Assembly: GCF_040881935.1 (NCBI RefSeq) | Contig: NZ_JBBECH010000053.1 | Span: 32,304 to 96,303 of the forward strand | DNA from: Saccharospirillum sp040881935 | Lineage (GTDB): Bacteria; Pseudomonadota; Gammaproteobacteria; Pseudomonadales; Natronospirillaceae | DNA length: 64,000 nt | Reading direction: 5' to 3' | Part shown: in pieces, positions 7,707 to 16,203 of the stretch | How positions within the stretch are numbered: position 1 is the stretch's first letter | Layout of the letters: each line of letters begins with the position of its first letter | Translations under genes and position numbers: made by a program | The notes under the pieces: generated by a model | Databases searched by the model: none | What the model was told of the DNA's origin: nothing | What the model saw: the letters and a program-made list of their open reading frames with translations, nothing else

Positions 7707-8912
7707 ATGAGCGATATTACCAGAGCACAATTTGATGACGTCATGGTCCCGAACTACGCTCCGGGCAAAATCATCCCTGTAAAGGGCAAGGGCTCACGCG
7801 TTTGGGATCAGGAAGGTCGCGAATTCATCGACTTCGCTGGTGGCATTGCCGTCAACGCCCTGGGTCACGCCCACCCGGCTCTGGTCGAAGCACTGACTAC
7901 CCAAGGCCAGAACCTCTGGCACCTGGCCAACGTGATGACCAACGAACCGGCCATCGCCCTGGCTAAACGCCTGACCGAGCTGACCTTTGCCGACAAAGTA
8001 TTCTTCTGCAACAGCGGTGCCGAAGCCAACGAAGCCGCACTGAAACTGGGCCGTCGCCATGCCTTCCTGAATTACGGCCCGGAGAAGAACGAAATCATCT
8101 CCACCCATGGCTCCTTCCACGGTCGTACCCTGTTCACCGTATCGGTTGGTGGCCAGCCCAAGTACAAGGAAGGCTTCGAGCCAACCCCGGGCGGCATCAG
8201 CCACGTGCCCTACAATGACCTGGAGGCCATGGCCGCCCAGATTTCCGACAACACCGCCGCGGTTATCATAGAGCCGATTCAGGGTGAAGGCGGCGTTACG
8301 CCGGGCAAAAAAGAATACCTCGAAGGCGTACGTGCTCTGTGCGATAAGCACAATGCCCTGCTGATTTTCGATGAAGTGCAAAGCGGCGTTGGCCGTACCG
8401 GCGAACTCTACGCGTATCAGAAATACGGTGTCGTACCGGACATTCTTTCAACGGCCAAAGCACTCGGCGGTGGCTTCCCGATCGGTGCCATGCTGACCAC
8501 TGACAAATGCGCTGAAAGCCTGGGCATCGGCACTCACGGTTCTACTTACGGCGGCAACCCTCTGGCTTGTGCAGTGTCATTGGCGGTCGTCAACGAAATC
8601 ACCAGGCCGGGCGTACTCGATGCGGTTGAAACCAAAGCACAACGCATCCGTGATGGCCTGAAAAAGATCAATGACCAGTACGGTATCTTCAAGGAAGTAC
8701 GCGGCATGGGCTTGTTGCTCGGCGCAGAACTGACTGAAGACTGGGCCGGTCGTGCCAAGGATTTCCTCGGTGCGGCATTGGATGAAGGTCTGATGATGCT
8801 GGTAGCCGGCCCGAATGTGTTGCGCTTTACACCGTCGCTGATTATTCCGGATGCCGACATCGACGCAGGCCTAGCGTGTTTCGAAAAAGCCGTTGCCAAG
8901 CTGGTTAGCTAA
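7707..8912 (+). CDS. astC: Succinylornithine transaminase
   Basis: A 401-residue class III PLP aminotransferase that transfers the amino group of N2-succinylornithine to 2-oxoglutarate, step three of the arginine succinyltransferase pathway; the family often also acts on acetylornithine. Visible motifs: AGGIAVNALGHAHP near the N-terminus, NSGAEANEAALK, IFDEVQSGVGRTG with the PLP-binding Asp, and STAKALGGGFPIGA with the Schiff-base Lys. ATG 7707 (MSDITRAQFDDVM) aligns with known AstC N-termini; the longer frame from 7659 is not coding-like. It is the first gene of the catabolic operon, preceded by palindromic element A and separated from aruF by elements B and C, so the downstream genes may be transcribed partly independently. 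Confidence 0.93.
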   Translation: MSDITRAQFDDVMVPNYAPGKIIPVKGKGSRVWDQEGREFIDFAGGIAVNALGHAHPALVEALTTQGQNLWHLANVMTNEPAIALAKRLTELTFADKVFFCNSGAEANEAALKLGRRHAFLNYGPEKNEIISTHGSFHGRTLFTVSVGGQPKYKEGFEPTPGGISHVPYNDLEAMAAQISDNTAAVIIEPIQGEGGVTPGKKEYLEGVRALCDKHNALLIFDEVQSGVGRTGELYAYQKYGVVPDILSTAKALGGGFPIGAMLTTDKCAESLGIGTHGSTYGGNPLACAVSLAVVNEITRPGVLDAVETKAQRIRDGLKKINDQYGIFKEVRGMGLLLGAELTEDWAGRAKDFLGAALDEGLMMLVAGPNVLRFTPSLIIPDADIDAGLACFEKAVAKLVS

Positions 8913-8960
8913 GTAAAACCTCAAGTTCGGAGTTCGGGTATGCGTTGGTGCCAGGAGTCC

Positions 8961-9073
8961 GTGTCAGGCACCGGGTGTACCTATCCGGGGCCGGCGCAAA
9001 CCCATCCATGGGGCCTAGACTGCAGCATCCCTGCTGCAGACTTCCCCGGATAGGTACACCCGGCACCTGACAC
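8961..9073 (-). repeat. Palindromic intergenic element, copy B (short form)
   Basis: Arms of 30 nt at 8961-8990 and 9044-9073 match at 28 of 30 positions. The loop contains the perfect hairpin CTGCAGCA/TGCTGCAG (9020-9039) and ATCCATGGGG. Flanked by inverted copies of the CTCAAGTTTCGGAGTTCG-like motif at 8919-8936 and 9085-9101. Confidence 0.9.
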
Positions 9074-9122
9074 TCAATTGGTTGCGAACTCCTAAACTTG
9101 GGTTCGCAATAGGCTAGCGATT

Positions 9123-9294
9123 GGTGGCCGGGTTGCTTTTGCGGGGGTATCTGAGGCATGGACTAAAACGCCAGGAGCGTTTTAGCATGATCGAAGAGAG
9201 CCCAGAGGGTGAATCCCATGGATGGGATTCATATCCCGAAGTTAAGCCTACACGGACGTATTCACGGCGCCCCCGCAAGAGCAGCCCGGTCACC
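9123..9294 (+). repeat. Palindromic intergenic element, copy C (long form)
   Basis: Arms of 25 nt at 9123-9147 and 9270-9294 match at 22 of 25. The loop carries the long-form insert: a CTAAAACGC/GCGTTTTAG hairpin and a GAATCCCAT/ATGGGATTC hairpin, followed by the GTATTCACGGCG tail. Only 49 bp from copy B and in opposite orientation. A copy of the short flanking motif follows at 9324-9341. Confidence 0.88.
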
Positions 9295-9368
9295 CATCGC
9301 GGGTTCAAGCTAACAGCCAAATTGAATTCCGAAATTTGAGCTTTAAGCCCTTAAAGAGAGGATTCACC

Positions 9369-10382
9369 ATGCTCGTTGTTCGCCCGAGTAACTTCGTGGA
9401 CCTGACCAGCATCGAACGATTGCTGAACGCCACTGATGCCCGCGTGACAACCCTGCCAAAAGACAGGGACAAGCTGTCAGAAAAGATCGGCCAGTCTGAC
9501 GACGCCTTTAAAACAGGGGTTGATCAGGAGGGTCCGGCGTCGTTTTTGTTCGTACTGGAAGACACCGACAACCAAACGTTGATGGGCACATCGGGGATCG
9601 ATACCGAAGCCGGTGGCGGCTATCCGTTTTTTAATTACCGGATAGATGCCGTGGTACACGCCTCGCACCACCTGGATGTGAGCTCCAAGGTACCTGTGTT
9701 GTTTCTGTCGCACGAGTTGACCGGTAAAACATTGCTGCGCTCATTTTCGATCGACCCGGAACATAAAAATTCCGATGCCTTCGATTTGTTGTCACGCGCG
9801 CGGCTGTTGTTTATGGCCTGTTTGCCAGAGCGGTTTCATCGCGAAGTGATTATCGAAATTCAGGGCATTTTCGACGACAAGGGTGAGTGCCCGTTCTGGG
9901 ATGCGGTTGGCCGACACTTCTTTGGTATCGACTTTAACACCGCCGATTATTACTGCAGTGTGAAAAGCAAAACCTTTATGTCGGAACTGATTCCACAGCA
10001 CCCGATTTACGTACCACTGCTGCCGGAAGTTGCCCAGGGCAACATTGGCCAGAACCACGAAGCGGCCAACCGGGCCTGCCAGTTGTTCTACCGCGAAGGG
10101 TTCAGCAAAACCGTGTTTATCGACCCGTTCGACGGCGGCCCGGTGCTGACTGGCGAACTGAATAACCTCTTCACCCTGAAGCAGGTGCGTCACAAAAAAG
10201 CGCGGCCGAGCGATGTGGTCGGCGGGTTGAAATACCTGATCAGCAATCGTTCGCTGAGCGACTTCCGCTGCACCATCGGCACCCTGGTAGACGGCATTGG
10301 CGAGACCATTCGCATTCCCGAAAACGTCGCCGAGGCCCTCAACGTCAAAGAAGGCGACCCCATCGCCTACGCGCCGCTATAA
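9369..10382 (+). CDS. aruF: Arginine/ornithine N-succinyltransferase, alpha subunit
   Basis: A 337-residue AstA-family protein, one subunit of the heteromeric arginine N-succinyltransferase that uses succinyl-CoA in the first step of arginine catabolism. Family signature seen: N-terminal MLVVRPSNFVDL, the paired NYRIDAVVHASHHLDV and LFLSHELTGKTLL segments, WDAVGRHFFGIDF and FIDPFDGGP. The ATG at 9369 follows AGAGAGGA at 8 bp; the frame extending back to 9336 runs into the preceding repeat region. It is 15 bp upstream of aruG, a paralogue of similar length, the arrangement found in Pseudomonas where AruF and AruG form the enzyme. Intact by length. Confidence 0.92.
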   Translation: MLVVRPSNFVDLTSIERLLNATDARVTTLPKDRDKLSEKIGQSDDAFKTGVDQEGPASFLFVLEDTDNQTLMGTSGIDTEAGGGYPFFNYRIDAVVHASHHLDVSSKVPVLFLSHELTGKTLLRSFSIDPEHKNSDAFDLLSRARLLFMACLPERFHREVIIEIQGIFDDKGECPFWDAVGRHFFGIDFNTADYYCSVKSKTFMSELIPQHPIYVPLLPEVAQGNIGQNHEAANRACQLFYREGFSKTVFIDPFDGGPVLTGELNNLFTLKQVRHKKARPSDVVGGLKYLISNRSLSDFRCTIGTLVDGIGETIRIPENVAEALNVKEGDPIAYAPL

Positions 10383-10397
10383 GGAAGGAATACGACT

Positions 10398-11450
10398 ATG
10401 TACATTCGTCCAGTAGCGCCAACCGACATCGATGCGCTGTGCACCATGGCCAAAAACTCTGGAGTGGGTGTGACCACCCTGCCGGATAACCGCCAGAAAA
10501 TGCAAGCCAAGCTCGATAAAGCCGTGGCTTCGTTTAAGAAAGAGCTGCCCGAAAAAGACCGGCTCTACTTGTTCGCGATGATCGACCCGGCCAGCGATGA
10601 AATTGCCGGTATCTGCGCACTCGAAGCCAGCATTGGGCACGACGACATCTGGTACAACTACCACGTTGGCAAAACCGTGCATGCCTCCAAAGACATTGGC
10701 GTGCACAAGATTACCAAAACGTTATACCTGAGCAACGACCTGACCGGCAGCTCGGAAATCTGCACTTTGTTTCTGATGCCGGACTTCCGCAAAAACCAGA
10801 ACGGCCAATTACTGAGCAAAAGCCGTTACATGTTTCTGGCCGAATTTCAGGAATTATTCGACCGTGACATCATCGCCGAGATGCGTGGCTTCAGTGATGA
10901 GCAGGGTCACTCACCGGTTTGGGAAAGTCTGGGCCGCCACTTCTTCCAGATGGAATTTTCCGATGCGGATTACCTGACGGGTCTTGGCAACAAAGCCTTT
11001 ATTGCCGAACTGATGCCCAAGTTCCCAATCTACGTGCCCATGCTGTCGAAAAACGCCCAGGAAGCGATTGGTAAAGTACACCCGGATACTGAGCCGGCGT
11101 TGTCGATGCTCAAAGCCGAAGGCTTCGACTTTAACGGCTATGTCGATATTTTCGACGGCGGCCCTACCGTGACCGCCCGCATTGCCAATATTCGTGCGGT
11201 TAAAGAAAGCAACGTGTACATCGTTGCCGTGCAGGACGAAACGCCCACACCGGATCTGACCCGAAAGGATGGCCTGTCGCTGGTATCGAACCGCCGGTTC
11301 GAAGACTACCGGGTTAGCCTGATTAATACCGCGGCCATCGATGGCACCACCCTTCACCTAAGCACGGCCCAGGCCAGCGACCTGCAAGTTACTGCAGGCG
11401 ATTCTGTTCGCGCCGTCGCGCTGAGACCCCGGAGACCCTCCGATGACTGA
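10398..11450 (+). CDS. aruG: Arginine/ornithine N-succinyltransferase, beta subunit
   Basis: A 350-residue AstA-family paralogue of the preceding protein, with the same order of landmarks: MYIRPVAPTDIDAL, NYHVGKTVHAS, YLSNDLTGSSEIC, WESLGRHFFQMEF and VDIFDGGPTV. It supplies the second subunit of arginine N-succinyltransferase. A good ribosome site (AAGGAAGG) precedes ATG 10398. Its 3' end overlaps astD by 8 bp, indicating translational coupling. Confidence 0.93.
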   Translation: MYIRPVAPTDIDALCTMAKNSGVGVTTLPDNRQKMQAKLDKAVASFKKELPEKDRLYLFAMIDPASDEIAGICALEASIGHDDIWYNYHVGKTVHASKDIGVHKITKTLYLSNDLTGSSEICTLFLMPDFRKNQNGQLLSKSRYMFLAEFQELFDRDIIAEMRGFSDEQGHSPVWESLGRHFFQMEFSDADYLTGLGNKAFIAELMPKFPIYVPMLSKNAQEAIGKVHPDTEPALSMLKAEGFDFNGYVDIFDGGPTVTARIANIRAVKESNVYIVAVQDETPTPDLTRKDGLSLVSNRRFEDYRVSLINTAAIDGTTLHLSTAQASDLQVTAGDSVRAVALRPRRPSDD

Positions 11451-12912
11451 ACCAAGACTCTTTATTGATGGCCAGTGGCACACTGGCCGCGGCGACCACC
11501 TCGAATCCATTAACCCGATCGACCAGTCGGTTGTCTGGGCAGGCAATACTGCCAACGCCGACGATGTTGACCAGGCCATTAACGCAGCCCGTACTGCTTT
11601 TGCAGATTGGAAACACCGCAGCCTGGATGAGCGTATCGCCATCTGCCGCAAGTTTGCCGAAGGCCTGAAAGAAAACCAGGAAAAACTGGCGCGGGTGATC
11701 GGCAGCGAAACCGGAAAACCCCTGTGGGAAGCGCGCACCGAAGTAGGCGCCATGGTTGGCAAGATCGAAATATCAATCAGAGCCTATAACGAGCGCACCG
11801 GCGTCACCCGTAGCGAACTACCGGACGGCGAAGCCGTATTGCGCCATCGCCCACACGGCGTTGTTGCGGTATTTGGCCCTTACAATTTCCCCGGCCATCT
11901 GCCCAACGGACACATCGTTCCGGCCATTCTCGCCGGCAACACCGTGGTGTTCAAACCCAGCGAAATGACGCCGAAAATGGGCGAGGAAACCGTACGCATC
12001 TGGGACGAAGCCGGTTTGCCCAAAGGTGTCATGAACCTGGTTCAGGGCGCCAAAACCACTGGCATTGCCCTGGCAGGTCACCCGGGTATCGATGGCCTGT
12101 TTTTCACCGGTTCCTCAACCGTCGGCGAGATTCTGCACAAGCAGTACGGCGGCCAACCAGGCAAAATTCTGGCGCTGGAAATGGGCGGCAACAACCCGCT
12201 GATCGTCGATACCGACATCGACACCGAAGCGGCCCTGCACCATGTTATTACCAGTGCCTTTATTTCCGCCGGGCAGCGCTGCACCTGTGCACGGCGTGTA
12301 TTCATCGCCAAAGGCGAACAGGGCGATGCCTTTCTCACCCGCCTGATTGAAGCGACTCGTAATCTCAAGGTCGGCCACTGGGATGCCGACGACCAGCCTT
12401 ACATGGGCTCCGTCGTGTCACTTCCCGCCGCCGATGCCTTGCTGGAAGCCCAGAAAATGCTAATCAGCAAAGGCGGCCGCAGCCTGCTGGAAATGACTCG
12501 TTTCGAGGAAGGCACCGCCCTGCTGACGCCGGGCATCGTCGACCTGACCGACGCCAAAGACATACCGGATGAAGAATACTTCGGCCCGCTGTTGAGCATC
12601 TACCGCTACGACAGCTTCGACGACGCCATTGCCGGGGCCAACAATACTCGCTACGGCCTGTCAGCTGGCCTGCTGTCGAACAACCGCGCCCGTTTTGACC
12701 AGTTCATCGACGAAATTCGTGCGGGCATCGTTAACTGGAACAAACCCATCACCGGTGCCAGCAGCGGTGCGCCTTTCGGCGGTGTGGGTGCCAGCGGCAA
12801 CCACCGCGCCTCTGCCTATTACGCGGCGGACTATTGCGCCTATCCGGTGGCGTCGATGGAAAGCCCGACGCTGACCAAACCCGAAACTACCGCGCCGGGA
12901 ATGAACCTATGA
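11443..12912 (+). CDS. astD: Succinylglutamate-semialdehyde dehydrogenase
   Basis: A 489-residue NAD-dependent aldehyde dehydrogenase oxidising N-succinylglutamate 5-semialdehyde to N-succinylglutamate, step four of the pathway. Landmarks: FGPYNFPGHLPNGHI (cofactor-binding Asn), FTGSSTVG, LALEMGGNNP with the general-base Glu, and SAGQRCTCARR with the catalytic Cys, spaced as in AstD. Normal length for the family. The start overlaps the aruG stop, and the astD stop overlaps the astB ATG (ATGA), so all three are translationally coupled. Confidence 0.95.
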   Translation: MTEPRLFIDGQWHTGRGDHLESINPIDQSVVWAGNTANADDVDQAINAARTAFADWKHRSLDERIAICRKFAEGLKENQEKLARVIGSETGKPLWEARTEVGAMVGKIEISIRAYNERTGVTRSELPDGEAVLRHRPHGVVAVFGPYNFPGHLPNGHIVPAILAGNTVVFKPSEMTPKMGEETVRIWDEAGLPKGVMNLVQGAKTTGIALAGHPGIDGLFFTGSSTVGEILHKQYGGQPGKILALEMGGNNPLIVDTDIDTEAALHHVITSAFISAGQRCTCARRVFIAKGEQGDAFLTRLIEATRNLKVGHWDADDQPYMGSVVSLPAADALLEAQKMLISKGGRSLLEMTRFEEGTALLTPGIVDLTDAKDIPDEEYFGPLLSIYRYDSFDDAIAGANNTRYGLSAGLLSNNRARFDQFIDEIRAGIVNWNKPITGASSGAPFGGVGASGNHRASAYYAADYCAYPVASMESPTLTKPETTAPGMNL

Positions 12913-14249
12913 CCGCCTTTGAAATGAACCTCGACGGCCTGGTCGGGCCGACGCACAACTACGCCGGTTTGTCGTACGGCAACATCGCCTCGCTGAGTAA
13001 CGAAAGCGAGGCATCGAACCCGCAAGAAGCCGCCAAGCAAGGTCTGCGCAAGATGAAAGCGCTGGCCGATCTGGGTTTGCGCCAGGGCATTTTGCTGCCA
13101 CACGAGCGCCCCGCCATCTGGGCCTTGCGTGAACTCGGCTTTAGCGGCACCGACGCCCAGGTACTGGAAAAGGTAGCCAAGCAAAACCCGGCGATTTTGA
13201 GCGCGGTCAGTTCCGCCTCCTGCATGTGGACAGCGAACGCCGGTACGGTCTCCCCGAGTGCCGACACGGCCGACGGAAAGGTGCATTTCACCGCCGCCAA
13301 CCTGAACGCCAAGTTCCACCGCTCGATCGAACACCCGACCACGACGCGGATGCTGCAATCCATCTTCCGGGATGAACGCTACTTCGCGCATCACGATGCC
13401 TTGCCCGCCGTCAGCTTCTTCGGCGACGAAGGCGCCGCCAACCACACCCGGTTCTGCGGCCAGTACGACAGCGCCGGTGTTGAGTTGTTTGTGTACGGCC
13501 AGGAGGCGTTTAACCAAAACGCGCCGCGCCCGCACCGTTTTCCGGCGCGCCAAACGCTTGAAGCCAGCCAGGCCGTGGCCCGCCTGCACGGTTTGGGCGA
13601 AGACCAAGCGGTGTTCGCCCTGCAAAAGCCCGAGACCATTGATGCCGGTGTGTTTCACAACGACGTCATCGCCGTCGGTAACCGCAATGTCCTGTTCTAT
13701 CACGAGGAAGCCTTCGCTGACACCGAGGCGGTACTGAACGAACTTCAGCGCAAACTGGGCGATGTCAAACTGATCGCCGTCAAAGTTCCGACGGTCGACG
13801 TGTCCATTCAGGATGCCGTGCGTTCCTACCTGTTCAACAGCCAGCTGCTGAGCCTGGCTGACGATAGCATGATGCTGGTGGTACCCGGCGAATGCCGTGA
13901 AACCGGCCCGGTGGCTGACTTCCTGGACCGGCTGATGGCCGACACCGACAACCCAATCAACCGGGTGGAAGTGTTCGACCTAAAACAGTCGATGCAGAAC
14001 GGTGGTGGCCCGGCTTGCCTGCGCCTGCGCGTGGCGCTGACGCAGATCGAGTACAAAGCCATGCATCAGGGTATTATCCTTACTGACACCCTGTTCAACT
14101 CGCTCAACGACTGGGTCGACGCGCACTATCGCGACCGCCTGAGCCAGGCCGACCTGGCCGACCCGCAACTGCTGATCGAGAGCCGTACCGCACTCGACGA
14201 ACTGACCCGCCTGACCGGCGTTGGGTCCATTTACCCCTTCCAGCGCTAA
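12909..14249 (+). CDS. astB: N-succinylarginine dihydrolase
   Basis: A 446-residue enzyme releasing two ammonia and CO2 from N2-succinylarginine to give succinylornithine, step two of the pathway; member of the amidinotransferase-like fold. N-terminal FEMNLDGLVGPTHNYAGLSYGN, central FHNDVIAVGN with a catalytic His, and NGGGPACLRLRV with the catalytic Cys are all present. ATG 12909 overlaps the astD stop as ATGA; the frame running back to 12834 is inside astD. It is the last pathway gene here: succinylglutamate desuccinylase (astE), usually next, is absent and must lie elsewhere if the pathway is complete. Confidence 0.95.
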   Translation: MTAFEMNLDGLVGPTHNYAGLSYGNIASLSNESEASNPQEAAKQGLRKMKALADLGLRQGILLPHERPAIWALRELGFSGTDAQVLEKVAKQNPAILSAVSSASCMWTANAGTVSPSADTADGKVHFTAANLNAKFHRSIEHPTTTRMLQSIFRDERYFAHHDALPAVSFFGDEGAANHTRFCGQYDSAGVELFVYGQEAFNQNAPRPHRFPARQTLEASQAVARLHGLGEDQAVFALQKPETIDAGVFHNDVIAVGNRNVLFYHEEAFADTEAVLNELQRKLGDVKLIAVKVPTVDVSIQDAVRSYLFNSQLLSLADDSMMLVVPGECRETGPVADFLDRLMADTDNPINRVEVFDLKQSMQNGGGPACLRLRVALTQIEYKAMHQGIILTDTLFNSLNDWVDAHYRDRLSQADLADPQLLIESRTALDELTRLTGVGSIYPFQR

Positions 14250-14256
14250 GCGCCTG

Positions 14257-14284
14257 ATGCGGGTTCTACGGAGCCCGCATTTCT
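14257..14284 (+). terminator. Probable terminator of the ast operon
   Basis: ATGCGGG (14257-14263) and CCCGCAT (14274-14280) form a 7-bp stem eight bases after the astB stop, followed by TTTCT. The T run is short, so efficiency is uncertain. Confidence 0.45.
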
Positions 14285-14434
14285 CCCGGAAATAAACCGG
14301 ATTCTCGTCAAATTGCCTTTGCATTGGCTGAAAAAAGAACTATCTTTACAGAAATAACTAAGGATGGTTGCGCCTGCCTGACTGACTGTCGATCTAAAAA
14401 ACAGCATTTGGGAGCGTAATACTACGAGGCTTCA

Positions 14435-14938
14435 ATGGCATCTCTGAATTGGCTAGATGAAAAGACAAGGAATGGTGAAACCCCCCCGGAAGCTGGCTGG
14501 CAAGTGCTTGTAGTAGACGACGAACCCGAAGTTCATGCAGTCACGCGCCTCGCATTGCGCCGCTTCACCTTCGAAGACCGCCCACTCATCGTCCACACGG
14601 CATCCAGCGCGCATGAAGCCCTCGCCATCGTCCACGAATTGGGTGAAGACCTCGCCATGGCCATCATAGACGTAGTGATGGAAACCGACCGCGCCGGTCT
14701 CGACCTGGTAAAAGCCATACGCGAAGAAGTCGGCAACCATCTCACCCGCCTCGTGCTGCGCACTGGCCAGCCAGGCAGCGCCCCGGAAACCGATGTGGTC
14801 CGCGATTACGACATCAACGACTACAAAGAAAAAACCGAACTCACCGCCCAGAAATTCCAGACCATGATGTACGGCGGCCTGCGCAACTACCGGGATTTGC
14901 AGTTAATGAGGGAAAGCGCTTCACACAAAACGCATTAG
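14435..14938 (+). CDS. Orphan receiver protein with DUF3369-like tail
   Basis: A 167-residue single-domain response regulator. QVLVVDDEPEVHAVTRL begins the receiver fold, IIDVVMETDRAGL contains the phosphoacceptor Asp79, and LRTGQPGSAPETDVVRDYDINDYKEKTEL is the segment that in DUF3369/HD-type regulators links the receiver to the DUF3369 domain. Here the protein stops about 40 residues later with no HD, GGDEF or DNA-binding output. It is either a genuine stand-alone receiver passing phosphate to a partner or a truncated form of the larger protein. No histidine kinase is adjacent. The 105 bp downstream show no continuation of the domain. Confidence 0.75.
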   Translation: MASLNWLDEKTRNGETPPEAGWQVLVVDDEPEVHAVTRLALRRFTFEDRPLIVHTASSAHEALAIVHELGEDLAMAIIDVVMETDRAGLDLVKAIREEVGNHLTRLVLRTGQPGSAPETDVVRDYDINDYKEKTELTAQKFQTMMYGGLRNYRDLQLMRESASHKTH

Positions 14939-15043
14939 GTTTCCCGTCGGTTGCACTGAACGTTTCCTGTGCCTTGTCCGGATAACAGGCCTACACCACA
15001 GCGGGTACGGACCCTTAACACAAAAGCACACCCAACCCACTCA

Positions 15044-16171
15044 CTAATAGTCATCCGCGCCCTGAATTGACAACTTGTTGGCCTGATCCGACAGGTGTTC
15101 CGAATCAGATTCCTGATCCAGTTTGATCATCAGTCGCAGGTCATTGGCTGAATCTGCGTAGCCAAGGGCGTCTTCATAGGTGATTTCACCGCGTGAATAG
15201 GCTTTAAACAACGCCTGGTCAAAGGTTTGCATGCCCTGCTCGGTCGATTTTGACATAAGATCTTTAAGCAAATGTACCTCGCCCTTGCGAATGTGATCGG
15301 ACACCAGCGGCGTGTTGATCAGTACCTCGATGATCGCCTTGCGACCATGGCCATCGGGCGTTGGAATCAGTTGCTGGGCAACAATGCCTTTCAGGTTCAT
15401 CGACATGTCCATCCATAACTGTCGTTGGCGCTCGGTCGGGAAGAAGTGCATGATCCGGTCCAGCGCCTGGTTGGCGTTGTTGGCGTGCAACGTTGCCAGG
15501 CAGAGGTGCCCGGTTTCGGCAAAGGCCAGGGCGTAATCCATGGTTTCCCTGGTACGCACCTCACCGATCATGATCACATCCGGCGCCTGGCGCAGGGTAT
15601 TTTTCAGGGCCACTTCAAAACTGTCGGTATCGATACCCACTTCGCGCTGGGTCACGATACAACCCTCATGATGGTGAATAAATTCGATAGGGTCTTCGAT
15701 GGAAATGATATGCCCGCGTGAGTTGCGGTTACGATGGCCAATCATCGCAGCCAGGCTGGTTGACTTGCCGGTACCGGTAGCACCGACAAAGATCACCAGA
15801 CCCCGCTTGGTCATCGCCAATTTCTTGATGACATCCGGCAGACCCAGATCGTCGACCCGTGGAATCTGCGTTTCAATGCGCCGCAGCACCATGCCCGCCA
15901 GATTACGCTGGTGAAAGGCACTGACCCGGAAACGGCCAATACCCCGTGCTGAAATGGCAAAGTTGCACTCCTGGGTATCGGCAAATTCGATGCGCTGCTT
16001 ATCGGTCATGACCGACACCACCAGTTCACGCGTTTTCTCCGGGCTGAGAGGATTCTTGGTTACATGCACCACCTGGCCATTCACCTTCATGCTGGGTGGT
16101 ACACCGGCGGTAATGAACAGGTCAGAAGCCCCTTTTTCAACCATCAGACGCAATAAACGATCAAATTCCAT
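15044..16171 (-). CDS. pilU: Type IV pilus retraction ATPase PilU
   Basis: A 375-residue PilT-like AAA ATPase acting with PilT at the inner membrane to depolymerise type IV pili. Walker A is GATGTGKST, the Asp-box/Walker B region reads APDVIMIGEVR, and the His-box is CLATLHANNA; the C-terminal tail of about 35 acidic residues beyond the PilT-like core is characteristic of PilU. The ATG at 16171 (MEFDRLLRLMVEKGASD) has AGGA upstream; a TTG two codons earlier is possible. It lies 32 bp downstream of pilT on the same strand, the conserved gammaproteobacterial order. Confidence 0.93.
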   Translation of the reverse strand: MEFDRLLRLMVEKGASDLFITAGVPPSMKVNGQVVHVTKNPLSPEKTRELVVSVMTDKQRIEFADTQECNFAISARGIGRFRVSAFHQRNLAGMVLRRIETQIPRVDDLGLPDVIKKLAMTKRGLVIFVGATGTGKSTSLAAMIGHRNRNSRGHIISIEDPIEFIHHHEGCIVTQREVGIDTDSFEVALKNTLRQAPDVIMIGEVRTRETMDYALAFAETGHLCLATLHANNANQALDRIMHFFPTERQRQLWMDMSMNLKGIVAQQLIPTPDGHGRKAIIEVLINTPLVSDHIRKGEVHLLKDLMSKSTEQGMQTFDQALFKAYSRGEITYEDALGYADSANDLRLMIKLDQESDSEHLSDQANKLSIQGADDY

Positions 16172-16203
16172 ACTCAATCCTGTTGTGGTTCGGCGACATC
16201 AAA

